6,294 nucleotides of DNA from Clostridia bacterium (GTDB taxonomy: Bacteria > Bacillota > Clostridia > Oscillospirales > Acutalibacteraceae). Made by a program: the position numbers and the translations under genes. Every line of letters starts with the position of its first letter. Within the stretch, counting starts at the first letter, position 1. Below, one piece after another: positions 3,648 to 6,294 of the stretch. The stretch spans positions 1 to 6,294 of the forward strand of contig JAILDS010000096.1 of assembly GCA_024689165.1 (NCBI GenBank), given 5' to 3'. The notes below the pieces were generated by a model. The model was given only the letters and a program-made list of their open reading frames with translations. It made no database searches and was not told the origin of the DNA.

Positions 3648-6294
3648 ATGCTCGAACTGAATCATATAATAAAGGACTACGTTACCGGAGATACCACGGT
3701 CCGCGCCATGAAAGACATTACCGTCTCTTTCCGGGACAGCGAGTTCGTGGCGATACTGGGGCCGTCAGGCTGCGGCAAGACCACCATGCTCAACATCATC
3801 GGCGGACTTGACCGGTATACCTCCGGCGACCTGCTTATCAACGGCAGGTCTACGAAGACCTTCAAGGACGCCGACTGGGACACCTACCGCAACCATTCGA
3901 TAGGCTTCGTTTTCCAGTCCTACAACCTGATAACCCATCAGAGCATCCTCGCAAACGTCGAGCTTGCGCTCACGCTTTCCGGCGTTACCAAGAAGGAACG
4001 CCGCGCAAGGGCCTTCAAAGCGCTTGAGCGCGTCGGGTTGGGCGATCAGGCAGACAAAAGACCCGCCCAGCTGTCCGGCGGTCAGATGCAGAGGGTCGCC
4101 ATTGCGCGGGCGCTTATCAACGAACCGGACATTATCCTCGCGGACGAGCCGACCGGCGCGCTCGACAGCGAGACGTCGGTGTCCATCATGGAGCTTTTGA
4201 AGGAGATCGCCAACGACAAGCTCATTATAATGGTCACCCACAACCCGGAGCTTGCACACCGTTACGCAAACAGGATAGTTTCATGCCTCGACGGGCAGAT
4301 CATCGACGACACGAATCCGTATACGCCGACTCCGGAAGACAGGAAGAACGGAGAAGAGAAGCTCAGAGCCGACAGGGCGAAAGGTAAAAAAGCCTCGATG
4401 AGCGCGGGCACCGCGTTCACCCTGAGCCTGAGGAACCTGTTCACCAAGCGCGGACGCACGGTAATAGTTGCCTTTGCCGGCTCGATAGGCATCATAGGCA
4501 TAGCCCTGATACTGGCGCTGTCGAACGGAATAAACAATTACATTTCCAAGGTCGAGTCCGACGCCCTGCTGATCATGCCGGTCAGCGTCGAAAAGGAGGC
4601 GACCAATACGGACTCGCTCATCGAAACGCTCATGGGCCTCAATCCGCTTTTGGGAGTGGACCACGACAAGGATGCGGTCTACGTCAACAAGTCGTTTTCG
4701 GTAATGGTGAACACCTTTATTGCCCAGTCCAGCTCCAACAACATGCAGTCGTTCAAAAAATACATCGACGACAACGCCGACGTCATGTACCCACTCTGCA
4801 ACGACATACAGTTCAACTATTCGACGCCGCTGAACCTTTACCGCGTTGACGACGGGTCGAACACACAGGTCAGCCCGATCGACCTTATGGCGATGATGGG
4901 CGACATGAGCCAGGGAATGGACATGTCGAGCTTCATTGACATCGACACCTATTCCAACCTCTGGAAGCCTCTCATCGGCGATAACGATACCATGACGGAG
5001 CACTATGACGTTATCGCGGGGCGCATGCCCGAAAAGATGACCGAAGCGGTCGTGATCGTCGACGGCAACAACGAGATAAACGAGATGATGGCTTACGCTC
5101 TCGGGCTCAGGGATCCGTCGCAGATGATGAACGACCTCATGGCAGCCCTGGGCTCGGGATCGGACATCAAGGACGACTCCGCAGCCAGCTACAGCTATGA
5201 GGAGGTGCTGGGTTTCAGATACAAGCTCCTGCTCAACTGCGACCTTATGATGCTCGATGAATCGACGGGGCTTTATTCCGACCAGAGCGCCAACCCTCTG
5301 TACGTCAAGTCCGTGCTTGATTCCGGGCTCGACGTCAGTATCGTCGGCGTTATCCGGCCGAAAAAAGACAACGTCCTTTCCGTCGGCACCGGGTATATCG
5401 GCTATCCCGGCGAGCTGATGACGTGGGCGCTGGAAACCGAGATGAACAGCGAGGTCGTCAAAAAGCAGCTCGCAGACCCTTCGACCGACGTTATTTCCGG
5501 CGAAAAATTCTTTGACCTTACAGTCAACGACTTTGACCTGACGGATATCGACCTGACGGTGATAGACTTCAAATACCTCGACGTCAAGCCGTTCCTTTCC
5601 ATGCTCGAAAACATCGACCTGACTCAGATCGATCTGTCCGATCTGGCGGCTTTGTTCAATTTTGACTCTGTGACCGAGTTCCAGAAAAAGCTGATGGAGG
5701 GCTTTCTTGACGACGCGCAGGTGCTGGCGATGAAACAGGCGTATATCGACACGATCCAGGCCGAGCGTTCGTTCGAACAGACCTGCAAAACTATAGGCTA
5801 CGCCGATCCGGACACCCCGAGCTCGATCTTCATGTACCCGAAGGACTTCGACGCAAAGGCGGAGCTGAATACGATGATCGACTATTACAACGAAAGCGTG
5901 GAGGAGCAGGGACATCCCGAGCTGACGATCAACACGACCGACTATATCGGCATAATAATGAACCTTGTCACGCAGGTCGTAAATATCGTTACCTACACGC
6001 TCGTGGTGTTCGTTGCGATCTCTCTGGTCGTTTCATCCATCATGATCGGCATCATCACTTACGTTTCGGTCATCGAGCGCACGAAAGAGATAGGCATACT
6101 CAGGGCCATCGGCGCGTCAAAGAGGGACGTGTCGAACGTGTTCAACGCCGAGACGGTCATCATCGGCCTTGCCTCGGGCTCGATAGGCGTGCTTGTCACA
6201 GGTCTGCTGGAGATCCCCATCAACATCATTCTCCGCTACCTTACCGGCACGACGGTCGCCGCCGTGCTGCCCTTCAACCAGGCTGCGATACTTG
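3648..6294 (+). CDS. ABC transporter, fused ATPase-permease of the MacB/FtsX type, 3'-truncated by the window edge
   Basis: 882 residues are visible and no stop is reached. The N-terminal ATPase (1-220) is intact: Walker A GPSGCGKTT (38-46), Q-loop Q90 in FVFQSYNL, signature LSGGQMQRVAIARAL (142-156), Walker B with catalytic glutamate IILADEPTG (162-170), D-loop ALD (171-173) and switch histidine H198 in VTH. A charged linker (~225-250) leads to TM1 (about 271-292). A very large extracytoplasmic domain follows (~294-765), then TM2 (~768-805). The FtsX-permease signature ERTKEIGILRAIGASKRDV (810-828) comes next, with TM3 beginning near 834; the rest of TM3 and TM4 lie beyond the window. MacB-like proteins usually act as dimers that couple ATP hydrolysis to periplasmic or surface movements (mechanotransmission) rather than transporting through the membrane. 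Substrate is not identifiable; peptide, lipoprotein or cell-wall work and antimicrobial peptide resistance are options. ATG 3648 is supported by AAAGAGG 7 nt upstream and by the ATPase fold starting at residue 1. Confidence 0.95.
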   Translation, partial: MLELNHIIKDYVTGDTTVRAMKDITVSFRDSEFVAILGPSGCGKTTMLNIIGGLDRYTSGDLLINGRSTKTFKDADWDTYRNHSIGFVFQSYNLITHQSILANVELALTLSGVTKKERRARAFKALERVGLGDQADKRPAQLSGGQMQRVAIARALINEPDIILADEPTGALDSETSVSIMELLKEIANDKLIIMVTHNPELAHRYANRIVSCLDGQIIDDTNPYTPTPEDRKNGEEKLRADRAKGKKASMSAGTAFTLSLRNLFTKRGRTVIVAFAGSIGIIGIALILALSNGINNYISKVESDALLIMPVSVEKEATNTDSLIETLMGLNPLLGVDHDKDAVYVNKSFSVMVNTFIAQSSSNNMQSFKKYIDDNADVMYPLCNDIQFNYSTPLNLYRVDDGSNTQVSPIDLMAMMGDMSQGMDMSSFIDIDTYSNLWKPLIGDNDTMTEHYDVIAGRMPEKMTEAVVIVDGNNEINEMMAYALGLRDPSQMMNDLMAALGSGSDIKDDSAASYSYEEVLGFRYKLLLNCDLMMLDESTGLYSDQSANPLYVKSVLDSGLDVSIVGVIRPKKDNVLSVGTGYIGYPGELMTWALETEMNSEVVKKQLADPSTDVISGEKFFDLTVNDFDLTDIDLTVIDFKYLDVKPFLSMLENIDLTQIDLSDLAALFNFDSVTEFQKKLMEGFLDDAQVLAMKQAYIDTIQAERSFEQTCKTIGYADPDTPSSIFMYPKDFDAKAELNTMIDYYNESVEEQGHPELTINTTDYIGIIMNLVTQVVNIVTYTLVVFVAISLVVSSIMIGIITYVSVIERTKEIGILRAIGASKRDVSNVFNAETVIIGLASGSIGVLVTGLLEIPINIILRYLTGTTVAAVLPFNQAAIL
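5508..5645 (+). repeat. Short DL(T/S) repeats in the ABC transporter ectodomain
   Basis: Residues 621-666 contain DLT or DLS at 623, 630, 635, 657 and 662, with the motif (F/I)DLTxIDL occurring twice (629-636 and 656-663) at a 5-residue step. This low-complexity, pentapeptide-like stretch could form a small stacked-strand element or a spacer in the extracytoplasmic domain. Confidence 0.55.

Noticed and set aside
4281..5915. A 544-aa open frame on the minus strand opposite the ABC transporter
   Set aside because: It is exactly in codon register with the transporter and exists because that gene avoids TTA, CTA and TCA codons over this stretch. Its protein is rich in His, Val, Arg and Asp, as expected for the complement of GC-rich codons, and has no recognisable domain.

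Overview
The window looks like chromosomal DNA from an anaerobic, gut-type Firmicute (Clostridia, Oscillospiraceae-like). This rests on moderately GC-rich genes with AT-rich spacers, strong AAAGAGG-type ribosome binding sites, the Firmicutes-style phosphoribosyltransferase, the YozG-type HTH regulator, and the large ATPase-permease fusion. The assignment is inferred from sequence style, not from a database match. All supported genes are on the + strand.

Layout. (1) Up to 391: the 3' end of a phosphoribosyltransferase gene that begins before the window. (2) 392-566: an AT-rich spacer with a good sigma-A promoter (TTGAAT-17-TATCAT with extended -10), a perfect 25-bp AT-rich dyad just upstream of the -35 box, and one arm of a 12-bp inverted pair whose other arm lies inside the next gene. 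(3) 567-872: a 101-aa Cro/CI (YozG-like) HTH regulator. (4) 869-3586: a 905-aa protein starting with GTG inside the regulator's stop (GTGA overlap). It has a signal peptide, two diverged copies of a ~330-360-aa unit, a single C-terminal membrane segment and a very basic cytoplasmic tail. I do not recognise its function. (5) 3648 to the window end: a MacB/FtsX-type ABC transporter with ATPase and permease in one chain and a very large (~470 aa) extracytoplasmic domain, cut off by the window end.

The regulator and the surface protein are almost certainly cotranscribed and translationally coupled. The ABC transporter follows after 61 nt with no convincing terminator, so a three-gene operon is plausible. 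The attractive reading is a self-regulated envelope module: a small DNA-binding protein controlling an outward-facing, membrane-anchored repeat protein and a type VII-superfamily (MacB-like) ABC machine. That the three work together is inference from order and spacing. No RNA genes, CRISPR arrays, insertion sequences or attachment sites were seen.
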